6,322 nt of DNA from Limisphaerales bacterium (GTDB taxonomy: Bacteria; Verrucomicrobiota; Verrucomicrobiae; Limisphaerales; UBA11358): contig PLZL01000327.1 of the NCBI GenBank assembly GCA_003152145.1, positions 1-6,322 on the forward strand. The letters run 5' to 3'. Below, in pieces: positions 1 through 5,529 of this stretch (position 1 is its first letter; every line of letters starts with the position of its first letter). Under the pieces are notes generated by a model that made no database searches, was not told the DNA's origin, and saw only the letters and a list, made by a program, of their open reading frames with translations. A program made the translations under genes and the position numbers.

Positions 1-44
1 GTCATCCGGCCCAGAAATTTCTCCGCGCGCGGCGCCGGCACGGT

Positions 45-449
45 TCATTTCCACGGATCAACCACTTTGCAGCCCATGCTATCGAATGGCGTGGTGTCGC
101 GCGTGACGATTCGATGGCCGCGTGAGCGGACGATGGCGGCGATGAGCGAATCACGCAGTGGCAGCGGCCCGTTTGCCTGGGCGGTCAATTCTCCCCAAAT
201 CGTCGCCGCGCGGGTGTCAAAGTTTAACACGCGATATTTTCGGGGCAGGTCGGTGGCGATGCGCTTGATTCGTTCGTAGTCCCGGTGATTCGGCGGCAAC
301 GAATGAAAACCTCGCCACACTTCGGCCAAGGTGACAGTGGTGATGAACAGTCGGGCCGGATCCTGAATCCTATACCAATCCACAAATCCGCCATTGGGCC
401 GCGGCTTCTCAATTTCGCTGACCGCGTTGGTGTCCAGCACGAAGTTCAC
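45..449 (-). CDS. vapC: PIN-domain toxin, VapC/FitB-like ribonuclease
   Basis: This is probably the toxin of a type II toxin-antitoxin pair. PIN-domain toxins are Mg2+-dependent RNases that cut tRNA, rRNA or mRNA when the antitoxin is lost. The protein is 134 residues, normal for the family. It opens with the PIN signature FVLDTN (Asp6, Asn8), followed by SEIEKPRP, which is typical of the FitB-like branch. The other expected acidic residues are Glu43 (in TLAEVWRG), Asp100 (in PLRDSLIAA) and Asp118 (in VTRDTTPFD), so the active site looks intact. The ending VVDPWK is also typical. The start is GTG at 447-449; it overlaps the antitoxin stop in the four bases GTGA, which implies translational coupling and supports this start. 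The family call is firm from motifs. The RNA target and actual toxicity cannot be read from the sequence. Confidence 0.92.
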   Translation of the reverse strand: MNFVLDTNAVSEIEKPRPNGGFVDWYRIQDPARLFITTVTLAEVWRGFHSLPPNHRDYERIKRIATDLPRKYRVLNFDTRAATIWGELTAQANGPLPLRDSLIAAIVRSRGHRIVTRDTTPFDSMGCKVVDPWK

Positions 450-694
450 AGCCGGAACGATTTGACCAAATCATCCGGCATCCGCGGCGGCTCCCAGTCA
501 GTTGTCAGGCGAACCGAATCGTGCCATGCCATCAATTTTTTCATACGCCGGCGCGCCGCTGACTTGCGCTGCACGGTTAGGGACCGCCGAGCAACGCCAT
601 TCGACCGCCGCGCATCCAACCAGCCCAACAATTCGCGGGCCTGGGTTGCCGACAGTTTCTTGACTTTTCTTACGGCGAGTTCAACCGTGCTCAT
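446..694 (-). CDS. Small antitoxin partner of the PIN toxin (VapB-like role)
   Basis: An 82-residue protein encoded immediately upstream of the PIN toxin, with the stop/start overlap GTGA; its antitoxin role is inferred from this position. The N-terminal third (VELAVRKVKKLSATQARELLGWLDARR) looks like a helical segment, similar in style to DUF2281-like antitoxin N-termini. The middle is very basic (RKSAARRRMKK, about residues 43-53), which would suit DNA or RNA binding. The C-terminus, TTDWEPPRMPDDLVKSFRL, is rich in Trp, Pro and Leu, as expected for an antitoxin tail that wraps around a PIN toxin. The frame is open back to 790, but the extra 32 residues overlap the end of the NERD gene and look non-conserved, so I chose the ATG at 692-694. 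No clear Shine-Dalgarno sequence precedes it. I cannot place it in a named antitoxin family with certainty. Confidence 0.75.
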   Translation of the reverse strand: MSTVELAVRKVKKLSATQARELLGWLDARRSNGVARRSLTVQRKSAARRRMKKLMAWHDSVRLTTDWEPPRMPDDLVKSFRL

Positions 695-768
695 GCAGGA
701 TACGTTAGTCACGAAATTGGTTTGGAGCAAGTGGGTTTGAATGCCCAGCGTCATTTTGGCGCATGGAT

Positions 769-1665
769 TCAAAATTCCACGTCCCGGCATTTTTCGTCCA
801 GGGCGGTGATGATTCGCCGCACTTGGGCAGGTTCCAGTTTTTCATCCTCACGGCGCAAGAAGCCAGTGAGGTAGGTGGCATTCATCGCTTTCACGTTAAA
901 ATTGCCTTTTCCCCGCTCAACATACCAGCCCGGCAGAATGACCAACGCTTGAACTGCCACATTTTCACCCGTCTTTTTTGTGAGGTAGTTGGACAACCAA
1001 CCGGCGTTTCGCTCCGCTTGGGGAACGGCCTCGGCATCATAGCCCCAAGGAAATTGAAGCGTTATGCCGTCATAGACCACAACCTGCTCCTGATACTTCT
1101 TGCGGCTTTTGCGGCGGCGGCGGGCCTTGGTTTCGATCAAAAAAACTCCGCGCGTGCCGGCGGCCACATGGTCAATGTTTCCAAGTTTTTCCGTTTGCAA
1201 ATCGTGGAAGGCGCGAAACCCGCAATCGGCGACTTCACTCAATGCCTCGGCAACAGCCTGTTCGCCGCGCAAGCCGAGACGGTAATCCTGCGCCGTCCGG
1301 TATTGGCGAAACGCCCGCAGCGTGGCCCAGATACCGGCAACGGCAAATCCCACCAGAAGCACGACGGCGGGTGCAAGCCATAAAACCGTAGCGTGCGCGG
1401 CCAGCAATTGGACCGTGAGAACAACCGAAACCCCGGCGCAATAGCAAAGGACACAGGCGGAAAGCATGGCGTTCACAATTTTATCCACGGTTTCGTCGAG
1501 CCGGATGGAAAGCGAGTAACCCGGCGGGCGCAGGAGTTTTTCGGTTTGAGGCGGTTTTTCAAGGCGTTTCCTGCGGTGGCGGTCAACGGCCATTGCCAGA
1601 ATCAAAACCAACAGCGGCGCTAACGCCGCAAGCCATACGGAAACGATGGACAAATCGAATTTCAT
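769..1665 (-). CDS. Membrane-anchored NERD-domain (nuclease-related) protein
   Basis: The protein has 298 residues from the ATG at 1663-1665. The N-terminal half has three hydrophobic segments, about residues 8-27, 65-88 and 94-116, with a basic stretch (RHRRKRLEK) after the first. The C-terminal half is a NERD domain from about residue 130: GLRGEQAVAEAL (Glu135), LGNIDHVA (Asp165) and GVFLIETKA (Glu178, Lys180). These match a PD-(D/E)xK-like nuclease core, so a membrane-tethered nuclease facing the cytoplasm is plausible; no activity is shown. A basic patch, ARRRRKSRKK, follows the ETK motif. NERD proteins often occur in accessory or plasmid-borne regions, and this one lies 74 bp upstream of a toxin-antitoxin pair on the same strand. 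The frame is open farther up, with a possible ATG at 1690-1692 and TTG at 1720-1722. The chosen start puts the first hydrophobic segment near the N-terminus. No start has a good Shine-Dalgarno sequence. Confidence 0.85.
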   Translation of the reverse strand: MKFDLSIVSVWLAALAPLLVLILAMAVDRHRRKRLEKPPQTEKLLRPPGYSLSIRLDETVDKIVNAMLSACVLCYCAGVSVVLTVQLLAAHATVLWLAPAVVLLVGFAVAGIWATLRAFRQYRTAQDYRLGLRGEQAVAEALSEVADCGFRAFHDLQTEKLGNIDHVAAGTRGVFLIETKARRRRKSRKKYQEQVVVYDGITLQFPWGYDAEAVPQAERNAGWLSNYLTKKTGENVAVQALVILPGWYVERGKGNFNVKAMNATYLTGFLRREDEKLEPAQVRRIITALDEKCRDVEF

Positions 1666-1723
1666 GCGGCAGCCATGCGGATTGGCCGGCATCGTAAGCC
1701 GCAGCGCATTTTTCGCAAGCAAC

Positions 1724-1748
1724 CTTCATAAAGCAATCTTCATAAAGC
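1724..1748. repeat. 14-bp-period direct repeat, two copies
   Basis: CTTCATAAAGC occurs at 1724-1734 and again, perfectly, at 1738-1748, giving a 14-base period (two heptads). On the minus strand each copy reads GCTTTATGAAG, so the duplication also duplicates an ATGAAG that could act as a start. It lies just upstream of the NERD gene. With only two copies, it may be a recent slippage product rather than a regulatory site. Confidence 0.6.
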
Positions 1749-1784
1749 GCAAAAGCTGAAATCCTGAAATTGTGAAGGCTGAAG

Positions 1785-1807
1785 ATCTGTGTGCATCCGC
1801 GGTTAAA
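1785..1807. repeat. Degenerate copy of a common intergenic phrase
   Basis: The segment starting ATCTGTGTGCATCCGCGG and ending GTTAAA resembles, from memory, the short phrase 'atctgtgttcatctgtggttaaa' that recurs between genes in Verrucomicrobiota and Planctomycetes-like genomes. Its minus-strand translation, FNRGCTQ, recalls the often mis-annotated peptide FNHRxTQMNTD. The assignment rests on recognition only. The window holds one copy, so repetition must be tested on the whole genome. Confidence 0.4.
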
Positions 1808-1866
1808 ATTCTTTGCGCCTTCGCACTGCAATCCGTCCAAATCGCTCATATTGTCGAAGATTTTTC

Positions 1867-1971
1867 GGAGCGCGGCGTTCACGCCGCTTCTCCGTCCGAT
1901 ATGGTTTGGTTTCAGCAAATGCCAAAGTCTCCAGATGGCCGTGTGGCGAGGCGGCATAAATGCCGCGCTCC
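1867..1971. repeat. REP/BIME-like pair of inverted hairpins
   Basis: Two small palindromes face each other. The left one (1867-1893) has a GCGGCG stem, a TTCA loop and a CGCCGC stem, with an outer GGAG/CTCC stem. The right one (1948-1971) has GCGGCA, TAAA, TGCCGC, with an outer GAG/CTC stem. Reverse-complemented, the right copy matches the left at 20 of 24 bases and begins with the same GGAGCGCGGC. The closing pair of the loop is G-C in one and A-T in the other, a compensatory change that keeps the stem. The 54-base centre can form a weaker hairpin (TTTGGT 1905-1910 with GCCAAA 1921-1926). This architecture matches REP doublets (BIMEs), which are mobilised in trans by RAYT transposases in other bacteria. 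No transposase is present here. Confidence 0.65.
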
Positions 1972-1990
1972 TTGGTTCCGGCTTCGCCGC

Positions 1991-2075
1991 GCTGTGTCTT
2001 TGCGTTAAAGCCCCTTTCGGCTGTTTCGCGTCTTTCGCGGTTTAGACCTTTGCGTCTTTTGCATTCTTTTGCGGC
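1991..2075. repeat. Degenerate CTTTGCGT-type intergenic repeat cluster
   Basis: Short T- and CG-rich words recur: GTCTTTGCGTTAAAG near 1995, TTTCGCGTCTTTCGCGGTTT near 2024-2043 and CCTTTGCGTCTTTTGC near 2047-2062. The minus-strand frame over the first reads NAKTQRG, close to the NAKTQRR-type peptides that I remember as mis-annotated intergenic repeats in this kind of genome. It has no visible coding value. Copy number elsewhere in the genome is unknown. Confidence 0.45.
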
Positions 2076-2157
2076 AAATGGAATCCGCGTCGTTGTGGCT
2101 CTTTCTGGCATGTCCAACCGCCCGGTTCTGACTGTCCACGTGCTGCTTACGTAGTGA

Positions 2158-2201
2158 GTATCTACCCGGAATCTACCCGGTATCTACCCAGTATCTAACC
2201 T
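2158..2201. repeat. Four tandem 11-bp units (GTATCTACCCG)
   Basis: Four head-to-tail 11-mers without spacers: GTATCTACCCG (2158-2168), GAATCTACCCG (2169-2179), GTATCTACCCA (2180-2190) and GTATCTAACCT (2191-2201). The core ATCTA is invariant. An 11-bp step is about one helical turn, so a protein could contact the same face of each unit. OmpR/PhoB-family regulators, for example, bind direct repeats with 11-bp spacing. The array is about 490 bp upstream of the NERD start and downstream of the ligase-family gene, so no target promoter is obvious. It could equally be a simple minisatellite. Confidence 0.7.
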
Positions 2202-2324
2202 GATTTTTGCCGGGACCCATCGAATTATCAAAGAATCCTGGGGTTGTGTCAGGCGATGGCGTCCTGTTCTGGCACACCGATTGGTTTTGTGGCACAGGTG
2301 CAGATGGGTTGAGAATTGCGAATT

Positions 2325-2345
2325 ACGTCTCGCGTTTCACGTCTC
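2325..2345. repeat. Heptanucleotide repeat (ACGTCTC-type), three units
   Basis: ACGTCTC (2325-2331), GCGTTTC (2332-2338) and ACGTCTC (2339-2345) stand in direct tandem. The last unit overlaps the stop codon (2344-2346) of the minus-strand ligase-family gene. Flanking sequence such as GAGAATTGCGAATT has the same simple-repeat character. It resembles short heptad repeats known between genes in several phyla; here it probably is slippage-derived filler. Confidence 0.5.
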
Positions 2346-3942
2346 ACCGCGACCGGCGGCTCAAGCTGAACAACACCGCGCAGAATACCAGAAACAGAAG
2401 AAGGATGGAGTGAATCTGAAATGGAAAATCAAAGACCGCTTCAATCAAACAGCCCGCCAGCGCCAGCGAGATTAAAATGACAAGCCGCCGGCCGCCGCGA
2501 ATGCCGCCCGGCACGAACCAGCGCAAACCCACGCATGCCAGCGCCGCAAGCAGCAGCGCCAATCCCAACCAGCCAAACGTGATGCGGGTTTCGAGCCAGT
2601 CGTTGTGCAATTGTTCCGGCCAGTAGGTGGCGCTGGAAATGCGGTAGAGTTGAAAAACCGTTCCGAACGTTCCCGGCCCGGTGCCAAACAGCGGAAAATC
2701 AGCCGCCATCGGCTTCGCCGAGTTGAAGATTTCCTCGCGGTTTTGGAAACCTTCCCCGATCTGCTCCAGGCGCGGTTCCAACGAATTCCAGCCGAAATAG
2801 CCGCCCAAAGCCAGCGCCAGGACAAAAAAAATTCCCAGCATCACCGCCGTGCCCCGGCGCGTCTGCCGGTCTTCCGATCGTCTTGCGGTCGCAAAGAAAT
2901 TTGTCACCGTCAGGAAAATCACCGCCAGGACGAGGATGCCCGCCGCCACCAGCGCGCCGCCACGACTGGTGGAAATGATCGGACAGGCGGCCATGACGGC
3001 GGCGCAACCCAGCAGCGCGTGATGTGATCTGAAGCGCGTTCCTCCGGCGCGTTGCAGCGTCCACCAAAAGCCGAGGCACACCGGCCAGAGCAAATTGAAA
3101 TAATCGGCGGCGTTCCCGCGATAGGCATACGGCCCGAATTGATCCACGCCTGCCGGATTCACCAGCGGCTGCCTCATGAACAGCAATTTGGTGGAACCGC
3201 TCGCGCGCTGGACGATGCTTTCCACGCCCAGCAACGCGCCGTTGAGGCAAAGCACCCAGAGCAATTGCCGCAGCCGGCCCGGCAGCAGCCGCGATGGTTT
3301 GCCGGAATCATTTTCACTGCCACCGCGAATGGCGCGCTCCTCGCCCGGAGTCATGCCCAGCAGCCAGTCGCGGACCGCCCAGAACGAACCGGCCAGTCCC
3401 AGATAAGTCCAAAAGGTGAACCAGGTGCGGTGGCTGTCCAAGCTGTGCGGCAGCCAGGCAAGACAGCGGTGGTATTCAAAAAGCCGCGTGCCGGGATCGT
3501 AGGTGGAACGCGCGTTCCAGGCGCTCACCAGACAAAAAGCCAGAACCGCCAGCGTCAATCCCGCCACGCTGCGGGTCAATAAACGCGCCAGCGGATGCCG
3601 ATGTCGGGTTTTCGTGGCGGAATGACTCGAAAAATTTTCCCAACGCAGCGCCGTGTATCCTTTTGATCCGCGGATAAAAATCTTTACGAGCAACAATATC
3701 CCCAGCGCGTAGCCCGCGACGTTCATGGTCCAGATGGACCACTGCTGGGTTGTGCCAAACGCCCACGGACCGAAAACCAGCATGGGGAATATGAGCATCC
3801 CGCTCAAGTCATCGCAGATGCGATAGAGTTGAACGTCCGCGGCCCGCAGCGCGAAAAGCGAGCCGGCCAGCGAATTGATCCCGGCGCGCTTGATTGTTCG
3901 CGCGGTTTGCGGATCGCCCGGCGGTTGAATGGTGTCAGCCAC
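2344..3942 (-). CDS. O-antigen ligase / Wzy-polymerase family membrane protein
   Basis: A 532-residue polytopic inner-membrane protein with about ten or more hydrophobic segments, including residues 49-64, 74-90, 126-141, 225-243, 283-296, 307-323, 329-350, 366-385, 456-475 and 486-528. Family hallmarks are PYAYRGNAADYFNLLWP (271-287), STSRGG (324-329), the periplasmic loop with FGTGPGTFG (419-427), HNDWLE (446-451) and DFPFQIHS (505-512). Members transfer or polymerise undecaprenyl-linked polysaccharide at the periplasmic face: WaaL attaches O-antigen to lipid A-core, Wzy joins repeat units. From sequence alone I cannot tell ligase from polymerase or from a protein O-glycosyltransferase. The start is GTG at 3940-3942, preceded by TGGGGT too close to be an ideal ribosome site; the first 45 residues are soluble and could be partly upstream of the true start. 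It is divergent from an LptF-like gene, which fits an LPS role. Confidence 0.87.
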   Translation of the reverse strand: MADTIQPPGDPQTARTIKRAGINSLAGSLFALRAADVQLYRICDDLSGMLIFPMLVFGPWAFGTTQQWSIWTMNVAGYALGILLLVKIFIRGSKGYTALRWENFSSHSATKTRHRHPLARLLTRSVAGLTLAVLAFCLVSAWNARSTYDPGTRLFEYHRCLAWLPHSLDSHRTWFTFWTYLGLAGSFWAVRDWLLGMTPGEERAIRGGSENDSGKPSRLLPGRLRQLLWVLCLNGALLGVESIVQRASGSTKLLFMRQPLVNPAGVDQFGPYAYRGNAADYFNLLWPVCLGFWWTLQRAGGTRFRSHHALLGCAAVMAACPIISTSRGGALVAAGILVLAVIFLTVTNFFATARRSEDRQTRRGTAVMLGIFFVLALALGGYFGWNSLEPRLEQIGEGFQNREEIFNSAKPMAADFPLFGTGPGTFGTVFQLYRISSATYWPEQLHNDWLETRITFGWLGLALLLAALACVGLRWFVPGGIRGGRRLVILISLALAGCLIEAVFDFPFQIHSILLLFLVFCAVLFSLSRRSR

Positions 3943-4041
3943 ACCCCAGATTGGAATCCAACTGGGCCGGTTATCAAGCCCGAACCGATTGCGTCTGCCG
4001 CAAATCAGCTCCTGCCCAAACCACGGTGCGGCTTGGATTCA

Positions 4042-4071
4042 GTGACAAGTTCATAGATTCATTGCAATAAT
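4042..4071 (+). promoter_or_regulatory. Candidate sigma-70-type promoter upstream of the preA remnant and lptF
   Basis: GTGACA at 4042-4047 (five of six to TTGACA) and AATAAT at 4066-4071 (five of six to TATAAT) are separated by 18 bases. The surroundings are locally AT-richer than the genes. It would transcribe toward the preA remnant (ATG 4163) and lptF (GTG 4369). There is no experimental support; the match is by eye against an E. coli-type consensus. Confidence 0.35.
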
Positions 4072-4162
4072 CTGTTCCTTCATTGCATCGGGTGTTAATT
4101 TGTTGAGGCAATCCTTTCTGAAGCCGGTTAAAGACGAAACGGGATTGACCAGAAAACAAGTT

Positions 4163-4285
4163 ATGCCGACATTGGCCACAAGTGTAAACGGGCTTGAATT
4201 GCCGAATCCGTTCGTCATTGGATCCATGCCGCCAGGCGCAAATTCGAGCGTCATCAACAACGCGTTCACCGAAGGCCGGGGCGCG
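4163..4285 (+). pseudogene. preA: Truncated N-terminal remnant of a PreA/dihydroorotate-dehydrogenase-type gene
   Basis: From the ATG at 4163 the frame reads MPTLATSVNGLELPNPF, then VIGSMPPGANSSVINNAFTEG. This matches the start of class 1 dihydroorotate dehydrogenase-like PreA proteins (NAD-dependent dihydropyrimidine dehydrogenase, FMN subunit), which typically show VNGL-LPNPF-IGSGPPGT-N-VI-AF-EGWGA. PreA reduces uracil and thymine in pyrimidine catabolism and normally exceeds 300 residues. Here the likeness stops after about 41 residues: the usual EGWGAV-KT is EGRGA, and what follows (RLRCVMENLSASPATENS) has no resemblance. FMN-binding and catalytic regions are absent, so it cannot be a working enzyme. 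The frame nevertheless stays open to a TGA at 4370-4372, overlapping the GTG of lptF. The rest of the 3943-4368 spacer shows only the candidate promoter. Confidence 0.7.
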
Positions 4286-4368
4286 GCCAGGTTGCGGTGC
4301 GTGATGGAAAATTTGTCGGCAAGCCCGGCCACGGAAAATTCCTCCAGCGCAAGCCGGGTCATTTTTAA

Positions 4369-5514
4369 GTGAAGACGCTGCACAAATATCTGACGTTGCA
4401 GGTGCTCGCCGCGCTGCTCCTGACCGTGGCGGTGTTCACGTTTGTGCTGCTGCTTGGCACCGTGCTCAAGGAAATCCTCACGCTGCTCATCAACAGTCAG
4501 GCGCGCATCGGCACGGTGCTTGAAGCCATCGGCCTTTTAATCCCGTTCGTGTGTGTCTATGCGCTGCCCATGGGCCTGCTCACGGCGACGTTGCTCGTCT
4601 TTGGTCGTTTCAGCGCGGATCAAGAACTCACCGCCGCGCGCGCCAGCGGCGTCAGCCTGCTGTCGCTGATCACGCCGGTTTTGCTGTTGAGCCTGTTTTG
4701 CTGCGGCGTCAGCGCGTGGTTCAACATGGACCTCGGCCCGCGCTCGCGCGTGGCCTATAAGAATCTGATTTTAAGTGCGCGCGCGGACCTGATGAACATC
4801 CAACTGCCAGCTGGCCGGCCCATTTATGACTTTCCCGGCTATATCATTCTGGTGGGGAAAAATCACAGCGGCAATCTGGAAGACGTGCGGGTTTTCGTCC
4901 TCGAAAGCGAGACCAACGTGGCCTATTGGGCTCATGCACCGGAGGGACGACTGGAGTCGAATTTGAAGAACAAGGAAATCTATTTGCATCTGTTTGAAGC
5001 GCGCGGCTTGTCGAAACGCGGCGAAACCATTTCTACTCCAGAGCTTGTTTATGGAAACCTTTACCCTACCAACAAGTCCGTTGTCCGGTATGAACCCAAA
5101 ATTGACGACATGACGTTCTGGCAGTTGCAGGCCAAGGCGCGCAATCTGGAGCGGCTCAATTTTCCGACGGACGTGGATATCTCATCGGAGGAATTGCGCG
5201 CCCAATTTCACGAAGTGGAGAAATTGATTGAGCAATACCGCGCCGAGATGAACCGGCAAATCGCTTTCTCCTTCGCGAGTTTTGGCTTTGCGCTCGTCGG
5301 CATCCCGCTCGGCATTCGCATGCACCGGCGCGAGACCAACATCGGCATCGCCATCGCGCTCGCGCTGGTGCTGGTCTATTACAGCTTCGTCATCCTCGGA
5401 GAATCCCTGACCGCGCGACCTGAGTTTGCGCCCCACCTGATTTTCTGGCTGCCAAATTTTATTTTTCAGGCCGTCGGTGTGGTGCTGTTGTGGCGCGCGA
5501 ACCGGGGGATTTGA
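4369..5514 (+). CDS. lptF: LptF/LptG-family permease of the LPS export ABC transporter (YjgP/YjgQ)
   Basis: The 381-residue protein has the family layout: three N-terminal membrane segments (about 10-38, 50-79, 97-117), a periplasmic beta-jellyroll-type domain (about 120-295), and three C-terminal segments (298-316, 324-345, 356-376). The cytoplasmic loop [13 protein letters not shown] (84-96) is the conserved coupling motif for the LptB ATPase. In the LptB2FGC complex this subunit extracts LPS from the inner membrane and passes it to LptC and LptA. Length and N-terminus ([12 protein letters not shown]) fit the family, so the GTG at 4369 is preferred, although no Shine-Dalgarno sequence is visible. 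The GTG overlaps the stop of the preceding preA-derived frame (GTGA). No lptG is adjacent, whereas many genomes keep lptF and lptG together. LptG cannot be excluded by eye. Confidence 0.9.
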   Translation: MKTLHKYLTLQVLAALLLTVAVFTFVLLLGTVLKEILTLLINSQARIGTVLEAIGLLIPFVCVYALPMGLLTATLLVFGRFSADQELTAARASGVSLLSLITPVLLLSLFCCGVSAWFNMDLGPRSRVAYKNLILSARADLMNIQLPAGRPIYDFPGYIILVGKNHSGNLEDVRVFVLESETNVAYWAHAPEGRLESNLKNKEIYLHLFEARGLSKRGETISTPELVYGNLYPTNKSVVRYEPKIDDMTFWQLQAKARNLERLNFPTDVDISSEELRAQFHEVEKLIEQYRAEMNRQIAFSFASFGFALVGIPLGIRMHRRETNIGIAIALALVLVYYSFVILGESLTARPEFAPHLIFWLPNFIFQAVGVVLLWRANRGI

Positions 5515-5529
5515 AATTTAATTTTTCAA
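5511..5529. terminator. Weak bidirectional hairpin across the convergent stops
   Basis: TTGAAA (5511-5516) and TTTCAA (5524-5529) can pair around a 7-base loop, and the segment includes both the lptF TGA (5512-5514) and the dehydrogenase TAA (5518-5520). The stem is only six pairs and AT-rich, so a factor-independent terminator is doubtful. I list it because no other termination signal fits in the 3-bp gap. Confidence 0.2.

Larger units (their letters stand above)
1666..2343. other. Gene-free, repeat-rich intergenic region
   Basis: About 680 bases between the NERD gene start and the O-antigen ligase-family stop, both on the minus strand. Open frames of 60-125 codons exist on both strands, but their translations are low in hydrophobic core residues, cross the palindromes and repeats listed separately, and show no family motifs. 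I therefore treat them as chance frames. The stretch contains a 14-bp direct repeat, degenerate copies of short intergenic phrases, a pair of facing hairpins, an 11-bp tandem array and a heptad repeat. The promoter of the NERD gene should lie near its right-hand side, but I see no convincing -35/-10 pair. The remaining stretch, about 2202-2324, shows nothing recognisable. Confidence 0.7.

Noticed and set aside
1..48. Possible start of a further minus-strand gene after the toxin: ATG at 46-48 overlapping the toxin stop as ATGA, or GTG at 39-41.
   Set aside because: Only 13-16 codons are in the window, the two candidate frames disagree, and neither peptide is recognisable.
695..768. Possible minus-strand promoter for the toxin-antitoxin pair (TTGCTC, 17-bp spacer, TAACGT).
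   Set aside because: Both boxes match the consensus at only three of six positions, no better than chance.
763..1383. 206-codon plus-strand frame.
   Set aside because: It lies entirely antisense to the NERD gene, whose motifs are clear; it is a shadow frame.
1803..2117. 104-codon minus-strand open frame across the repeat region.
   Set aside because: It runs through both REP-like hairpins and the CTTTGCGT repeats, is highly charged with no domain motif, and is best explained as a repeat-derived chance frame.
2158..2201. CRISPR array or replication-origin iterons.
   Set aside because: The 11-bp units are contiguous without spacers, so it is not CRISPR; there is no replication gene or DnaA box nearby to support an origin.
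2207..2413. 68-codon plus-strand frame beginning MPGPIELSKNPG.
   Set aside because: Its C-terminal third overlaps the ligase-family gene antisense, it has no ribosome site or family motif, and part of it is heptad repeat.
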